Source of the DNA: Ceratodon purpureus
Taxonomy: Eukaryota; Streptophyta; Bryopsida; Pseudoditrichales; Ditrichaceae
Direction of reading: 5' to 3'
Assembly (NCBI GenBank): GCA_014871385.1
Contig: CM026433.1
Coordinates: 6,459,585 to 6,523,584, forward strand
DNA length: 64,000 nucleotides
Within the stretch, counting starts at the first letter, position 1. Each line of letters opens with the position of its first letter. Under the pieces are notes generated by a model. That model was not told the origin of the DNA. It did not search any database and saw nothing but the letters and a program-made list of their open reading frames with translations. Position numbers and translations under genes: made by a program. Of the stretch, positions 21,483-32,523 are shown in pieces.

Positions 21483-22370
21483 AGAAGTGCTTACACGATA
21501 AAGAAATGCGATGAAGATTTTGGTTGGCAAAGTAAACCATCCAGAAATCGATGGTTTGTGATTCAAACATAATTGATACTCCGCTGGTGAGAGCAGATCC
21601 TTGAATTCCTCCAATTTCATCACACCAAAAGAGCGAATACGAAAGAGTTTTGCAGGAAGATTACTCTTCACATGATCATTTTCTGTAGACCTGCTCGAAG
21701 ATATGGTAGTTAGTAAAAGCCCTGAAGTGGAAGTACAAGCAGCTTTCAAGAAGTGGGGACAAGAAGTAGGGAAAAAATTCTTACCAGTTGATGTCGTGCA
21801 TGGCATGAAGAAGGTTTCCCACATGACCGCGGGGGTCAAGAACAATGCAATGCACGGAGATGTGCCAAGCTGGATCATCATAGTGATGGTTGTTGATATG
21901 TCTGAACCATGCGGCAAGGCGATGGTTACCTTCCCAGACATAGAACATTTTCCCGGAGAACTCCTCCCAGTCCGGGTCGGCCAAGAGCTCATCTTCGAAA
22001 GCATCATTGACTTTTTGCCAACAAGGGCTCCAGTCAGCCTTGATCTCCGGAGTGACTTCGGCTGTCTTCTCTTCGTGGTTGTACATGGAAATGTACATGA
22101 CCTGGTCCCCATCTCTATATCCATTGACAAACTCGCGCTCCAAATGTTGAACTCCCATTTTGCCTACAGGTCGCACTCTTGCCATTGACTGCATCCTGCA
22201 GAGGGGTACAAGGATACGGGACTTCGTCTTTGGGAGTATTCGGAGATCGTTGATGACGGTTGTAGAGTCCAATTTGAAATGTTTTCTGTGTTCCAATTCA
22301 CTGTCCAGTGCATTCGTCAAATCAGTAGGACAAGATGGCGCTGGCAACTGATCCTGTGTTTGAGTTACCT
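18341..22370 (-). CDS. Spliced ParB-like / DNA N6A-N4C methyltransferase-like fusion gene (decayed)
   Basis: Exons fit GT/AG rules and keep phase: 22368-21785, 21690-21495, 21376-21179, 21094-20879, 20784-20543, 20442-19761, 19674-19321, 19236-18975, 18888 to about 18708, and 18608-18341. Any further 5' exon is not found. Exon 1 encodes a ParB/sulfiredoxin-like domain (FYVWEGNHRLAAWFRHI, then ISVHCIVLD). The middle 400 or so residues are unrecognised. The C-terminal exons follow the motif order of beta-class DNA methyltransferases: a DPPY-position motif ADIPEDLP, a GALCLIY strand, EKAPEMMQSIIGEL (motif X), and the SAM-binding motif VLDWNAGTGASIKACQGIG followed by acidic FEDD. DPPY is replaced by DIPE, so activity is doubtful. 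Two in-frame TGAs lie in exon 6 (19953-19955 and in its last 40 bases). The ParB-plus-methylase order is known from bacterial and phage proteins. It ends in an acidic Ser-rich tail. Confidence 0.7.
21450..21481. repeat. Poly-G tract (32 bases) in an intron
   Basis: An uninterrupted G run within the intron between the exons ending 21495 and starting 21376; it is poly-C in the transcript. The length may be unreliable in an assembly. Confidence 0.85.
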
Positions 22371-22559
22371 GTCAAAGGTCATACGTATTTAGAGTTGATT
22401 CGAAGACAATGAACGTAAGCAAATCAAAAACAATAAAGTAGAATAAAAGAATTACTTCTCAGACTGGTACATCTCTTTTGAGAACACAATCAGCTACAGC
22501 AGAAATAAGTAGAGCTTAGGCCACTATATGCGTCGTGCACGACTATAATACTCCCTAGC

Positions 22560-24916
22560 CTATCTACAGTTCCAGTGACGACGCCTCTTCCAAAATCGCC
22601 TGGTTTGTTGGACAGGGCATGGCAATACCGCCGGGAGGGCGAAGACAACATGGGCTGGCCTCCTCACTCTAATAGGCGAGGATGGAGAAGGTGGAGACAT
22701 AGGCGGGGTCCTAAGTCTTGGAGAGGTAGGCATGTAGCCCGGGGATGTAGGCTCATAGACAGGAGACGTAGGCATGTACTGAGGAGAGTGGACCTCGAGA
22801 GGTCCACTACCTACACCTACAGGGTTTCCTAAATCACATTTACAGAAATAGGGCTGATCAAATGAATCCGAGAGGTCGGAAACATTGATCACTGAGGTTG
22901 GGGAACTGATGGACAAGGGTGCATCTGAGAATACCTAGAGAAAAAGAACAAAAAAATTGTCAGATTCCCAACTAAGCTTTCAGAAGAGAATTACAAATGA
23001 TTATGGAAGTTCAATAAAATAGGCTATGTTCAAATCAGAAAACAAATTCAAACAACTTACCTCAGTTTCTGCTGGAGTTGGGCCAACAAAGTTACTTGCG
23101 GTGAATTGCTCTGTGAGCTCCTACAACACAAAGGGTATGCATCTTATGAGATTTCAATACAAAGCATAAAATAAACAGAATAAAACAAAGAGTTGCAGAT
23201 TAAACAAATCATTTTCCCAATATTAAGATTAATTTTTATTTTAAAAAACATCACACTCCCCCCCCCCCCCCCCCCCCCCCCCCACATCCTCGGGCCCTCC
23301 TGGTGGGGGGGTTTCGGATCCGAATCTGCCCATGCGAGGGCTCCTCCCCCAGGGCCAAATCCCTCCCATCAACCTCCACTGCTGCACTCGGGGCCGCAAG
23401 GGCCGCGGCCATGGCTGTAACAAGGAGGCGCTGCATACCAAAACTCTCCCCCCCCAAAATCCTCCCCTTCCTCGTGGAGGGTTCCGGATCCGAATGCGCC
23501 CATGCGAGGGGCTCCTCCCCCAGGGCCTTGAAATCCCTTCCATCAACCTCCACTGCTGCACTGGAGGCCGCAAGGGCCGCGGCCATGGCTGTAACAAGCA
23601 GACGCTGCATACCAAAACTCTCCCCCCCCCCACTCCCTCCCCCATCTCCCATACAATATTCTCCACGGCCTTTACTTGAAAACCTTCTGCGGATTCACTC
23701 CTCTCTTCCTGTACACCGACGCCCACAACCCCAACAGATCTATCTACCCACAATTTGATTAACTCCAACACCATAACAAGTGTGCTCACCTGATCAATAG
23801 CAGGGCCGCGGTCCGAGCCACCACCCTCACTCGCCATCTCCTCCTCTTCACGCTCCTCTCCTCGCCCCTCCATCTCCTTCTCGATCTCTCCTTGGGCCGC
23901 GGGTGTATGCTGCACTGGGGCTTGCGAAGAGCCTTTCCCTCTCCCACCTCGACCCTTACCCCTCCCTCGACCCCTCACCTCAGCCCTTCAACCTCTCCCT
24001 CGGGCCGACCCCTCATCCATGTCTTCTTCTCTTGGGCCTACCGCAATGTCGAGCGAATCACTATCCTCCCCACTAGTTTCAGTAGGACTTCCAGGGTGCC
24101 CTCGCCCCGCTCGTGTAGCAGCAAGTGCTTTCCCACCTTTGCCCGCCTCCATAATTTGGCGTCTCGCTCTCCTAGCGACTTTTCTCAACGTCTCATGATC
24201 TGACTCCTCGCCCGTATCCACTTCTGGCGTCTTCTCCTCTACAACCTCTTTCTCAATCCTAATCCAGTCGACAATCTGCGCAAATGTTCAAGACGAAGAC
24301 GAAAATTACTACTCGACTCTTATTTTGATCCACCATTCAGTTTAATGCGGCATCACTATTCTAAACAGTAAGAAAATGAACCCGCAGCAAAGACAATACT
24401 TCTAATCTAATAAAACTCTAAAAAAATACAGAATGTACATTTAGCATTTTTTAATTTATGAATTATGAAACTTACCACATCTGTGTTAGAATGGTCGCCC
24501 GACTGAGAATCCGTCCCTCTAGTTGAACACTCCTTGAATCCGAAAGAAGGTTGTGGTGTCTCCAAAGTCGGACTGCAATTGAACCCTAGCTCTTCCGTCA
24601 TCTCCAGGTGTTTCTCTCCGCTACTTATTTCCTCATGCTCCTCATGCTCAACTGCGGTATCCTCTAAATCCTCATCTTTCACCTCTACTATGGACTCTAG
24701 AATGAGTTTACGGATGCTACAAAATTTAATTGCCACAGGCAGCCCAGCTCCTCGAACCTTCAGAGGTGCACTCAAAAGGTTGCATTTCGACTTTGACTTC
24801 CTACGTAATTCTCTCCTCTTCCTCGATCTCTTGTTCGTAAAATCTGTACCACCTGCTTTCCTTCTAGGTTTAGGAGTGACATAAGTGGAGGGAGCTGACC
24901 CTCCACTCTCCTTCAT
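22560..24916 (-). CDS. CTD-heptad protein, long form (MULE cargo, decayed)
   Basis: Four exons in phase: 24916-24476, 24275-23790, 23120-23061 and 22934-22560. The N-terminal exons encode a basic (PKPRRKAGG, KRSRKRREL) then highly acidic and RG-rich protein (GRGRGKGRGG). The last two exons match the short gene at 3117-3761: PAETE at the splice junction, VINVSDLSDS, heptads YMPTSPV, YEPTSPG and YMPTSPR, the SP-rich linker and the basic tail. An in-frame TGA lies at 23988-23990. The stop at 22560 is a TAG where the short gene has CAG and reads 11 more codons, so this copy is truncated at the very end. The intron between exons 2 and 3 holds a tandem duplication and a poly-C tract. It faces the transposase gene across a divergent promoter region. 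Confidence 0.7.
23258..23283. repeat. Poly-C tract (26 bases) in an intron
   Basis: An uninterrupted C run, poly-G in the transcript of the CTD-heptad gene and so able to form G-quadruplexes. It lies next to a tandem duplication at 23300-23640. Confidence 0.85.
23300..23640. repeat. Intronic tandem duplication, about 155-bp units
   Basis: Two GC-rich units share GGATCCGAATCTGCCCATG-type sequence, CAACCTCCACTGCTGCACT and CCGCGGCCATGGCTGTAAC. Long frames across it are shadows. Confidence 0.8.
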
Positions 24917-25525
24917 GTGTCTAACTAACGAGATATCTCTCCTCACAATATAGCTCTCCTTCTAACTTCTCTTCCTCTTATATATCTTAAACCTTCAACT
25001 CCTCTGACTCAGCCCTAAATACTTACCTTAATCTAAACCTACTTATATTAATATTAATTATATATAATTGCATTTTGAATTAAAGCTGATGAGATCAATC
25101 TATATTGGAAGATAATAAACCAAGCTCAAAAAATATAAAAAGATTTGAATTAAGCACTCGAATACTTGTATTAAATATGGAGACAACTAACGGCTCAGTC
25201 TAATCTCACCAAACTTCACATCAAATAGAATCGGTTCCATGATTCATATATTAAATGCGTACTTCTAAAAATCCCTACCCTTCTAACTCGGGCCTGCCGC
25301 CTGCAGAAAGCAACATTCTAATTAGTTAGCGCCGTCTCTCTTTAATCATACATTCGTTACGTAACAGAATGAATCATTACCTAGTCGTCCACATGGACAT
25401 TCCTACTTCAATAAAATGATCAACAGCGATGCATCATTCCTCTCACTTTGCTCTCGCGATACCGCTTCGCTAGTACACTCACTCTTCTCTCTTCTTCCCC
25501 TATAATCACTGAGTTGCCTGCGAAC
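24917..25525. promoter_or_regulatory. Divergent intergenic region between CTD-heptad and transposase genes
   Basis: About 600 bp of AT-rich DNA separates the minus-strand ATG at 24916 and the plus-strand ATG at 25526. No clear TATA box is visible. The head-to-head arrangement suggests a shared two-way promoter; this is inference from layout. Confidence 0.4.
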
Positions 25526-28500
25526 ATGGGGATGGTCTGTCTGCACGCCCAAGGCATGGGCATCCCCCTTAGGTTTCGCGTAGATGACGATGGTCTAGCT
25601 ACAGTTTCCTCTCTTCGCCTGAGTCTCAGATTCCATTTCCGTGAGGATTCCATCAGTATAGAGGAGGAGATCTTTGATGACGTTACTGCGGAGGTTACCC
25701 ACACCCTCGGGCAACCTTCAATGAGAGATAAGAATAATATGTTGCAGTGGAGACTCTTCCCTGGATCCTATAGAGTCTATGGTCTTACTGATTCTCTGAT
25801 GGCTGCATCCACTGAGATCCTCACCCTCCGTCGCTCTTCTACTTGCACAATTCAGACTCCCTTACCTCGTGATGTCAAGGTCAAAGTCGAGCCTGGTACT
25901 GAAACTTCAGACGTAGAGAAACCTCCCCCTCCGTCAGTCATTTCTCTCTCCTCTGATGACGAAGTCAGTCCCGTCAAGTTGCTGCCCAAGGTCCACGCTG
26001 ATGCTCCTCCTTCCAATGTCTCTCCTCCATTGTCCCAGGTCACAGTTAGCATTGTTCCGCTCTTTCAACAGCTTGCAAAGGCGCGTGGGTCAAAAAACAT
26101 TTTGAAGAAGATAGACTATTCCACTATTAGACAAGAGAGAGTAGAGTACTTGCCTGCGAAGTTTGATGGTCCGGTTCTTTTTGAGTTGCCACCAGCTGCT
26201 GCAGGATCCTCTAAGCTCGCCGCCAAGTCAATGCAGGGAATGGACAAACGATACGACGGACACTTGTGGACCAAGACCATCACAACAAACATCAAAAACG
26301 ACTTCGGACTCTCTTTTCGAAGTTCCAACTGCGTCGGATGGCTGCGCTGCACCAACGAGGAGTGTGACTTCCTGAAGCGTGTTCCCAAGATCTTCGAGGT
26401 TAACGAGACTGAGTTCGAAGGCTGTACCCTGCAAGCTTTTGTCATGGACCAGCCTCCTCCATCTGACTCCACGCTAGTGTGCAAGGTATGTAAAGAACCT
26501 CCATCATGTGTAGCTACATGCGAGGCTAAGATTTATTACGTTGTGGGCAAACCCAATCAGACTAGAGCTTGTATTCACATAGGAACACATCATCATCCAG
26601 TGAAAGTTGGAGACTACAGAGACTCTAAAGCAGAGATTACTAGTAGCTTAATAGAAGAGCAGGTAGAGATGAACAACAAAGCAACAAAGAGCGTCGTTGT
26701 CTTGGAGGCGAGCAAACTCCTCATCGGGAGCTACCTTCTACAGCCCGAGGATGCACCACCGAGGAAGCTGACGATGGAGGAGCTGGTTCCTGTTCTGGAT
26801 CGATGCAGAGACATGGCGTCACCAAACATCCGCAACAAAGTCGCCACCTTCAAAAAATTTAAAAGGTACGGCATCATGGACGGTATCACCAAGCTCCGTG
26901 GTAACAGTCTCTGGGCGTATGTCCAGGAGAATAGGTTTCCTGGTCAGGGATCTATGCGTGACAAAGTCTTCGTCTTCAAGATGTCGGAGGTCGGGCCGGG
27001 AAGTGGTGTCGACTTGGTCAGCCGAATGCAAGCTGGTGGCGACTTGGAGAACGCATGGATCATGTTCGACCATGTAAAACGCGTCAAAGACTGGTCGACG
27101 ATGGCGTGCCATGTGTACGATGCCACCTACTGCCGCGTGATGACAATCGCCACTTGCGACATGCAGTCCGAGGACACGGAGGCCCAGCTCGTCTTCTGGA
27201 AAAACCTGAACCTGGTCATGGAGATCAATGGCGTTGCAGCGCCGAACTTCAAGGGGTTCATGGCGGATAACGCACAAGCGAATTGGAATGTCGTGCGAAT
27301 CCTTTACGGCAATGGCAACAAAGAGGACCCAATGGAGGACCGGGAGAGGTCGTGCTTGTTCCACTGGACTCAGAACATGGTGGCGTATACGTAGAAGCAC
27401 TTCCTCGAAGAACTCTGGGAACAGCACAAGAAGATGTGCACTCATTACAAGAATGCTACCAGCATGGCAGAGGCGGAAACTCTGTACCACGCGTTGCGAG
27501 CCTGGTGGGCATCCACCGGGGTCGTTGGCGAAAGCGGACTCATCAAACTCGATCAGTGGCTTTCATTCTGGCACCACCGCTTCCGCCAGTGGGGGGGATT
27601 CATGACCGAGGTATGATCTCTGCACTCTGTTTTGATGTTTTTCATATTGGTTTCCTAGCCCTAACCTACAAAACTCTAATCCGTTAATCTAATGGCTCCT
27701 ACTGTCAAAATTGCAGAAATTCACGGAAGAAGAACTCACAGAGATGCGAACCTGTAACCTCGCCGAAACAATTCACAACAAGTGGCTCCAAGCTTCAGGA
27801 AACAACGGGAACGACCTGTACGTTGCTATTGTGGACGATTTCGTTCGGGCTTTTCTACAGGTTGTTAACTACTACCTGTTCCTCAAAGGTGACCTCGGCG
27901 GAACAGGACCGTCCAAGAAGGAACTCAGGCTCCGGATGGCTGAACGCAACGCGAAGAAATGGGGAAATCCTACACTGCTCGACAAGCCCATGCTCGATAT
28001 GCCAGGCGCGGATGAGTTCTGCACCCGTCAGCATATCATGCCTGGAGCGGAAGTGTTCGGTTCACAGAAGCGAAAAGCCGATGTCCCCATCAGCGCTGAC
28101 GAGGAGTCTCATCGCCCAGACAAGACAAACTTCTCACGCCCAAGAGGCCCAAGAGGCCCAAGACGTGCCGTCAGGGCTCGCCCTATGCTGATGCCCGTCA
28201 TTGTCGAAGACGACTCCGAACACGACACCGAGGTAGAAGGTACCCAATCTCCTGCCCAGGAAGTTGATTGCCCTTTACCTTCACCTGTGAAGAAGGGCGG
28301 CATTTGCCATGTCAACGCGGTTGGAAGAAACCAAGGTCGACGTGAAGGAGTGGCACATCTCGAGACTTCACAAACTTTCTGCGAAGTGCTGCTGGGCCCA
28401 AAGAGCTGAAACGAAGAAGAAGTGCACTGAGAGAATCGTCAGGGGGCCCCATTGCACAGCTGCCCCGACCTACACTGGGCTTTGGACTAACTACCGCACG

Positions 28501-29212
28501 AACACAGTCGAGAAGACAGAGTTCTTCATCTGCTCCGATGATATTGAGCGCTGCGTGAAAGGCTCTAAGCGCAAGTGGGTAGCACACTACTCAAAGGACC
28601 AAGAATTCCCCTCCGTTCCAGAGGTGTGGCCAGTGAAACTTGGTACTAACCTAGAACTCACTGAGATTCTTGCCCTCGAAGCAGCGGGCTTTCAACTTCC
28701 GCCGAAGAAGCCGGTCTGCCCAATTCTCCTCTGCCCCGCCCCCTGCAAATCTCAGCTCGGTGCCAGTCCCTGCAGACGCTGACCGCTACCCAGGCAAGAG
28801 AGAAGGTAAGATGGTGAAGCGCACTGCCACTCGTCCCAATCCGGCGCAGCGACTGTCCATGGGTTCCTCCGAGTCTCTTAAAGCGCGCCTCCGTTCCGTC
28901 ACCATGATACCTGAGCCGGGCCACGGTTGCATCATTGGGCTGGATTCGGGCGTCGCTCTACACATCACACGGTACTAGATTACCATCAGTTCTTACCCTG
29001 GTTGCACTTGCCCAGCATTCAAGAAGACGATGACTACGTTCCGTGGCAAGACTCTGTTCACGTATTGTAAGCACCTATACTACATACTCTTGAAGGTCTG
29101 CAACCGTGATCCCGAAGCGGAGCTTTACATCCATGCGCCTACCTTCAGCTTCAACGAGGTCAAGCTACTCTTAGAGAGTGGAATCTTGCGTCACCCCTTC
29201 GCGAAGAAGTAG
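25526..29212 (+). pseudogene. Mutator-like transposase with WRKY/GCM1-like and SWIM zinc fingers (decayed)
   Basis: ATG 25526. An intron is predicted at 27611-27716 (GACCGAG/GTATGA to TTGCAG/AAATTC). Order in the protein: an N-terminal region with SVISLSSDDE, a SUMO-interaction-like motif; a zinc-binding region (CVGWLRCTNEEC, then CKVCKEPPSC, then CIHIGTHHH) of WRKY/GCM1 type; a DDE core with VYDATYCRVMT, FMADNAQANW and CLFHWTQNM; PVIVEDDSE in a linker; and a C-terminal SWIM finger (CTCPAFKK, then YCKHLYYIL, the CxC...CxH pattern). In-frame TAGs at 27392-27394 (T-stop-KHFLEEL) and 28976-28978 (RY-stop-ITISSY) sit where Gln is likely, and the frame shifts between about 28.3 and 28.8 kb. SWIM plus DDE fixes the Mutator superfamily. 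Probably not autonomous as it stands. Confidence 0.85.
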
Positions 29213-29463
29213 GTAGCCCTCCTACTTTAGAACTGCCATTTCCACAATGGCCATTTGTCACGTAGTGAATGATTTTAGTAATATACCATGTACTAAGTCC
29301 GCAATACGGAAGCTATATTGACTTTTTCATTATAAAGGCTTTGTCGTTCACATTGATTGCACTCTATTTCAAAACATTCTATCTTGAACAAATGCACTAT
29401 ATACTTGGTATCCCCTGACATGTATCTTTTATTACAGCAAACATATACTTGTTATTAGATGTC

Positions 29464-29916
29464 TTAATCTTCAAACCTAACACGTTTAGGGTTGCCCACT
29501 ACACTATCAGCAGGACTGCCAGCCGCTGACTGTACTACAGGACAAACTACATTCGCATTCACTTTCGTTTTCACACTTGGCAAGTGTCCTTGGTAAGAAC
29601 GTTTCAGCAATGGCCCACCTCCCCGCCTCCGATTCACTGATTCCCTGGAATAGGTTCCCCTTGGGATCTTTCCAACCTTCGAGTATGCATGTGGTTGCAA
29701 AGGCACATCTGCGTCCTCCTTTAGCACTATGATATCATCCGAATTTCCTGAACGTGGAGGATCAGCTCTTACATCCGGTTGTACGTCAACATCCGTTGTC
29801 AAAGGACGCCCTTGGCTGTTGGCCATCACCTCTTCTTCGTCCTCCACCTCAACATATGGTTGAAATGGACAAACATCGTCAGCAAGTGATACAACAATAT
29901 CTCTGACGTCTTCCAT
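29464..29916 (-). CDS. Unrecognised 150-aa protein with acidic N-terminus, MULE cargo
   Basis: ATG at 29916, stop at 29464, intact. The N-terminal third is acidic (VEVEDEEEV). It contains SDDIIVLKEDAD, a strong SUMO-interaction-like motif, then a basic region (SVNRRRGGG) and ends PKRVRFED, a possible nuclear signal. The family is not recognised. It is convergent with the transposase gene, 250 bp away, inside the MULE. Confidence 0.5.
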   Translation of the reverse strand: MEDVRDIVVSLADDVCPFQPYVEVEDEEEVMANSQGRPLTTDVDVQPDVRADPPRSGNSDDIIVLKEDADVPLQPHAYSKVGKIPRGTYSRESVNRRRGGGPLLKRSYQGHLPSVKTKVNANVVCPVVQSAAGSPADSVVGNPKRVRFED

Positions 29917-29939
29917 AGCTGATGTCCCGCACTACGGAA

Positions 29940-30660
29940 AAGAGCTTCACATAACACCAACACAAAAGAGGAAGAGACATTCCATACTCTTATCTTAAAT
30001 ATCCCTGAAGAAGATGCTTGGCGTCCTTGAAAATCGGCTATTCATTCATTTAAAAGTTGTCATCCTCCTAAACTGAATGGAAAAAGATGAGAGTTTAGCA
30101 GAGATCATCTAGCATTTAAATTTATTTTTTAAAAATTAGAAAATGAAAAAAATAAATAAATAAATAAAAAAACATTTATAAATATGAAATTAAGAATATT
30201 AAAGTAAACAAAAGCAATATTTAATATGAAGGTTGAAAATAATATGAAGTAGATTAAGAAATTGAATGTGAAAATAAAATGAAGGAGAGAATTAAATGAA
30301 AGGAGGCTTTGACCCCTCTAACAAGATAAATAGAATAAAGAAAATTAATAAAAAATACAAGACAAATATTAAAAAAAATAAAAATAAAAAAAAAGAATGA
30401 GAAAGGCATGTAGACTATGGTGGATGAATTATAGCAATGTTAAGAAAATGTTACGATATTAAATGTTACTTGATCCCTCTGAAGAGCTTCAATACCAATA
30501 CATTTGAAGTAGTAATTTGCATATAAATGTGAGGGGATAAGGGGAATTAATGAATGCCTGAACCAGTTAGAAGGAGCCGGAGCATAGTAATTGGTGCACA
30601 TCAAAAAATTAATCACCAAGAAAAGAGAATACGAACTACAAATTCAATGAAAATATTGTA
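29940..30660. other. AT-rich MULE subterminal region without genes
   Basis: Very A-rich, with simple runs (AAATAAATAAATAAA near 30160) and short direct repeats. No frame of interest. Confidence 0.6.
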
Positions 30661-30665
30661 ATTAG

Positions 30666-30903
30666 TCCACGGTTATAGGGTCAATTAAATTACTAAAATT
30701 AGTAACTTTCCAAAAATATACTGAGAATATTCGAATCTTCTAATTTTATAGTATATTTTTAGTAAAAAAATTGCTATTTTTAGATTTTGTCCCCGATTCT
30801 GTGCTCTCCGCTCTCCAAATCTCCGCTCACCGCTCTCCGCTCTCCAAATCTCCGCTCACCGCTCTCCGCTCTGCGCTCTCCGCTCACGTACAAGCTTCCC
30901 CCC
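30666..30903 (-). repeat. MULE right terminal inverted repeat region
   Basis: Reading inward from 30903: the 30-bp end, CGGAGAGCG tandem repeats (more units than on the left), an AT-rich spacer, and the inner block at 30666-30682 that is the exact inverse of 14541-14557. Confidence 0.75.
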
Positions 30904-30912
30904 CACTCCAAC

Positions 30913-32523
30913 CGCGTCCAATCTATTTGCTTACCAATCATCGGTATGTCGTCAGGGAACATTTCATCTGGATCTGCCTACGAGGTAAGTCCGAAATCTC
31001 TCTTGGAGTTAAGCTGGAGGTAGTCGCGGTCAATCCTCTTGAACTCATCGTGCATCTGTCTGTGACGGTCGACGTTCATGATGCATGCAATCTTCCATTG
31101 GTAGTACTGTCTGCTCATCTGGATCAGATACTTTCTGAGCATCCCGTTGGTAGCTTGCAATTCGGAGACAGTGGGTACCGATGGCTGTTGAAATCCCAAA
31201 GAGTCCTCCGTCTCTTGAGAATCCACAAACATGATTTGCCGCTGGGGGGGGTGCATCACTTGACTTGATGACGCGAATGGGATGATTGGCTTACGGGGAA
31301 CTCGGACCAGGGTATCTTCCAGGAGACCGTGCGTGGCCGATTCAATGATGGCATTCACGTCTTCCTCGTTCATTCTAGGGCTACCAGGGATTGGAGCTTG
31401 GCTTGCCTCGGGTACGTAAGTCAGAGTCCTCGCAGATCAAAGTTGCGAAATCTCTTCATTCTGCTTCCGTAATCTCATTCATCCTATCAGCTTCTTCGTA
31501 CAAGTTCTGGATAGTCTTCTCCATCTCAGAAATTATTGCATTTTTTCCTTCCAGCTCCTTCTGCAATGCATCGCCTTGCGGGCCCTGGGCATCTGCGGCG
31601 GCTATTGTAGCCTCCAACTCATCTGCAAACCCAGTGTCATCATCTTCCATTACATCAGTCGGGCCCGCAATCTGTGGATTCAATACATGAGGAGCTACAT
31701 CAACATTGCTCGGGCCCGCAATCTGTGGAAGTAATATAGGAGGAGCAACATCAACATTGCTTGGGCCCCCGACGATTGCTAGAGGAGCCTGATGAGGAAT
31801 ACCCGGTCCAGTAGGATTTGCAAGCGCTGCACGATTCCTCGTCGACAAACAGGCAGCTAGCTCGGGATCCTTCTTTTTTAACCGTGTGATTCTAGCACTA
31901 GTCGCTGCTCTTGTTTGTGACTGAGCGGGACGGTCTACCGTACCATCAGAATCATTATCCTCCCCTGAGTCACTCCAATCAACAGGCAAATGATCCTCAG
32001 GATCATCCGCGTATTCCCAGTCCACATCTGGAAATTTTAGGACCCCTGTAGGTATCACCATCTCTCGTGGACGCTGCTGGACGCTAGGAGTCAACCGTAT
32101 GGTCCTCCAATCCACCTGCCTATGAAGCATTACCTCGGCATATACCATTCTACAAATAAAGAGCGGAACCTCGTTTCTATTGTTCATCGCTCGGTTGTAT
32201 AGAACCTGCCACACCTCCAAACACCGCCTCCCGAACTGACGGTTCTTGCAAAATCTCATATTCGCCTTGTTTGAAGTACGATTTTTATTATGGCGGTGCA
32301 ACGGGAATAACTTCCCAATGTGGCACCATTCAATGAATTGTTCACACGTTGCTAGACTCCACGGTTGCGGTGCACCTTCCCACCCTCTGAATGCCAGCTT
32401 TGCAGGATTCATTAAGACGTGAACCTTCTTATGTTGGAGGTTTCCATGCCTGACCCGTCCCGCATCCTTTTGCTTTTTCCTCTGTTCTGCCGCCGTGGGC
32501 TGATTTGGTCCTTGCCGTTCCAT
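30913..32523 (-). pseudogene. RING-like gene, N-terminal half (left copy)
   Basis: Starts at ATG 32523 and matches the right copy through the Trp-rich N-terminal domain and the Pro/Asn-rich repeats (AGPSNVDVAPH-type). A frame change occurs near 31456, just after the coiled coil, and the frame resumes at about 31370. It ends at the MULE insertion; the zinc-finger half lies at 13476-14424. Confidence 0.9.

Larger units (their letters stand above)
14425..30903. mobile_element. 16.5 kb Mutator-like element (MULE) with DNA-methylase-like cargo
   Basis: Inserted in the RING-like gene of the left hAT copy. The 9 bp CACTCCAAC occurs at 14416-14424 and again at 30904-30912, while the uninterrupted right copy has a single such site (near 37595, CCCCAAC on the minus strand); the duplication could be read as 9-11 bp. 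The ends are inverted: GAGGAAAGTTCGTATGTGAG on the left against GGGGGGAAGCTTGTACGTGA on the right, followed by GCGGAGAGCG tandem repeats and a shared inner block. The 9-bp duplication and the DDE/SWIM transposase (25526-29212) both point to the Mutator superfamily. Cargo genes are at 17456, 18341-22370, 22560-24916 and 29464. At least four cargo or transposase stops show that the element is decaying. Confidence 0.85.

Noticed and set aside
21703-22188. Plus-strand 161-aa open frame
   Set aside because: Shadow of the minus-strand ParB-like exon.
7546-23990. Several in-frame TGA codons suggesting a genetic code in which TGA means Trp
   Set aside because: The RING-like gene ends with TGA in both copies at the same place, TGG is used freely, and TAG stops also interrupt genes; ordinary decay explains the pattern.
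26819-27490. Minus-strand 223-aa open frame
   Set aside because: Antisense shadow of the MULE transposase exon.
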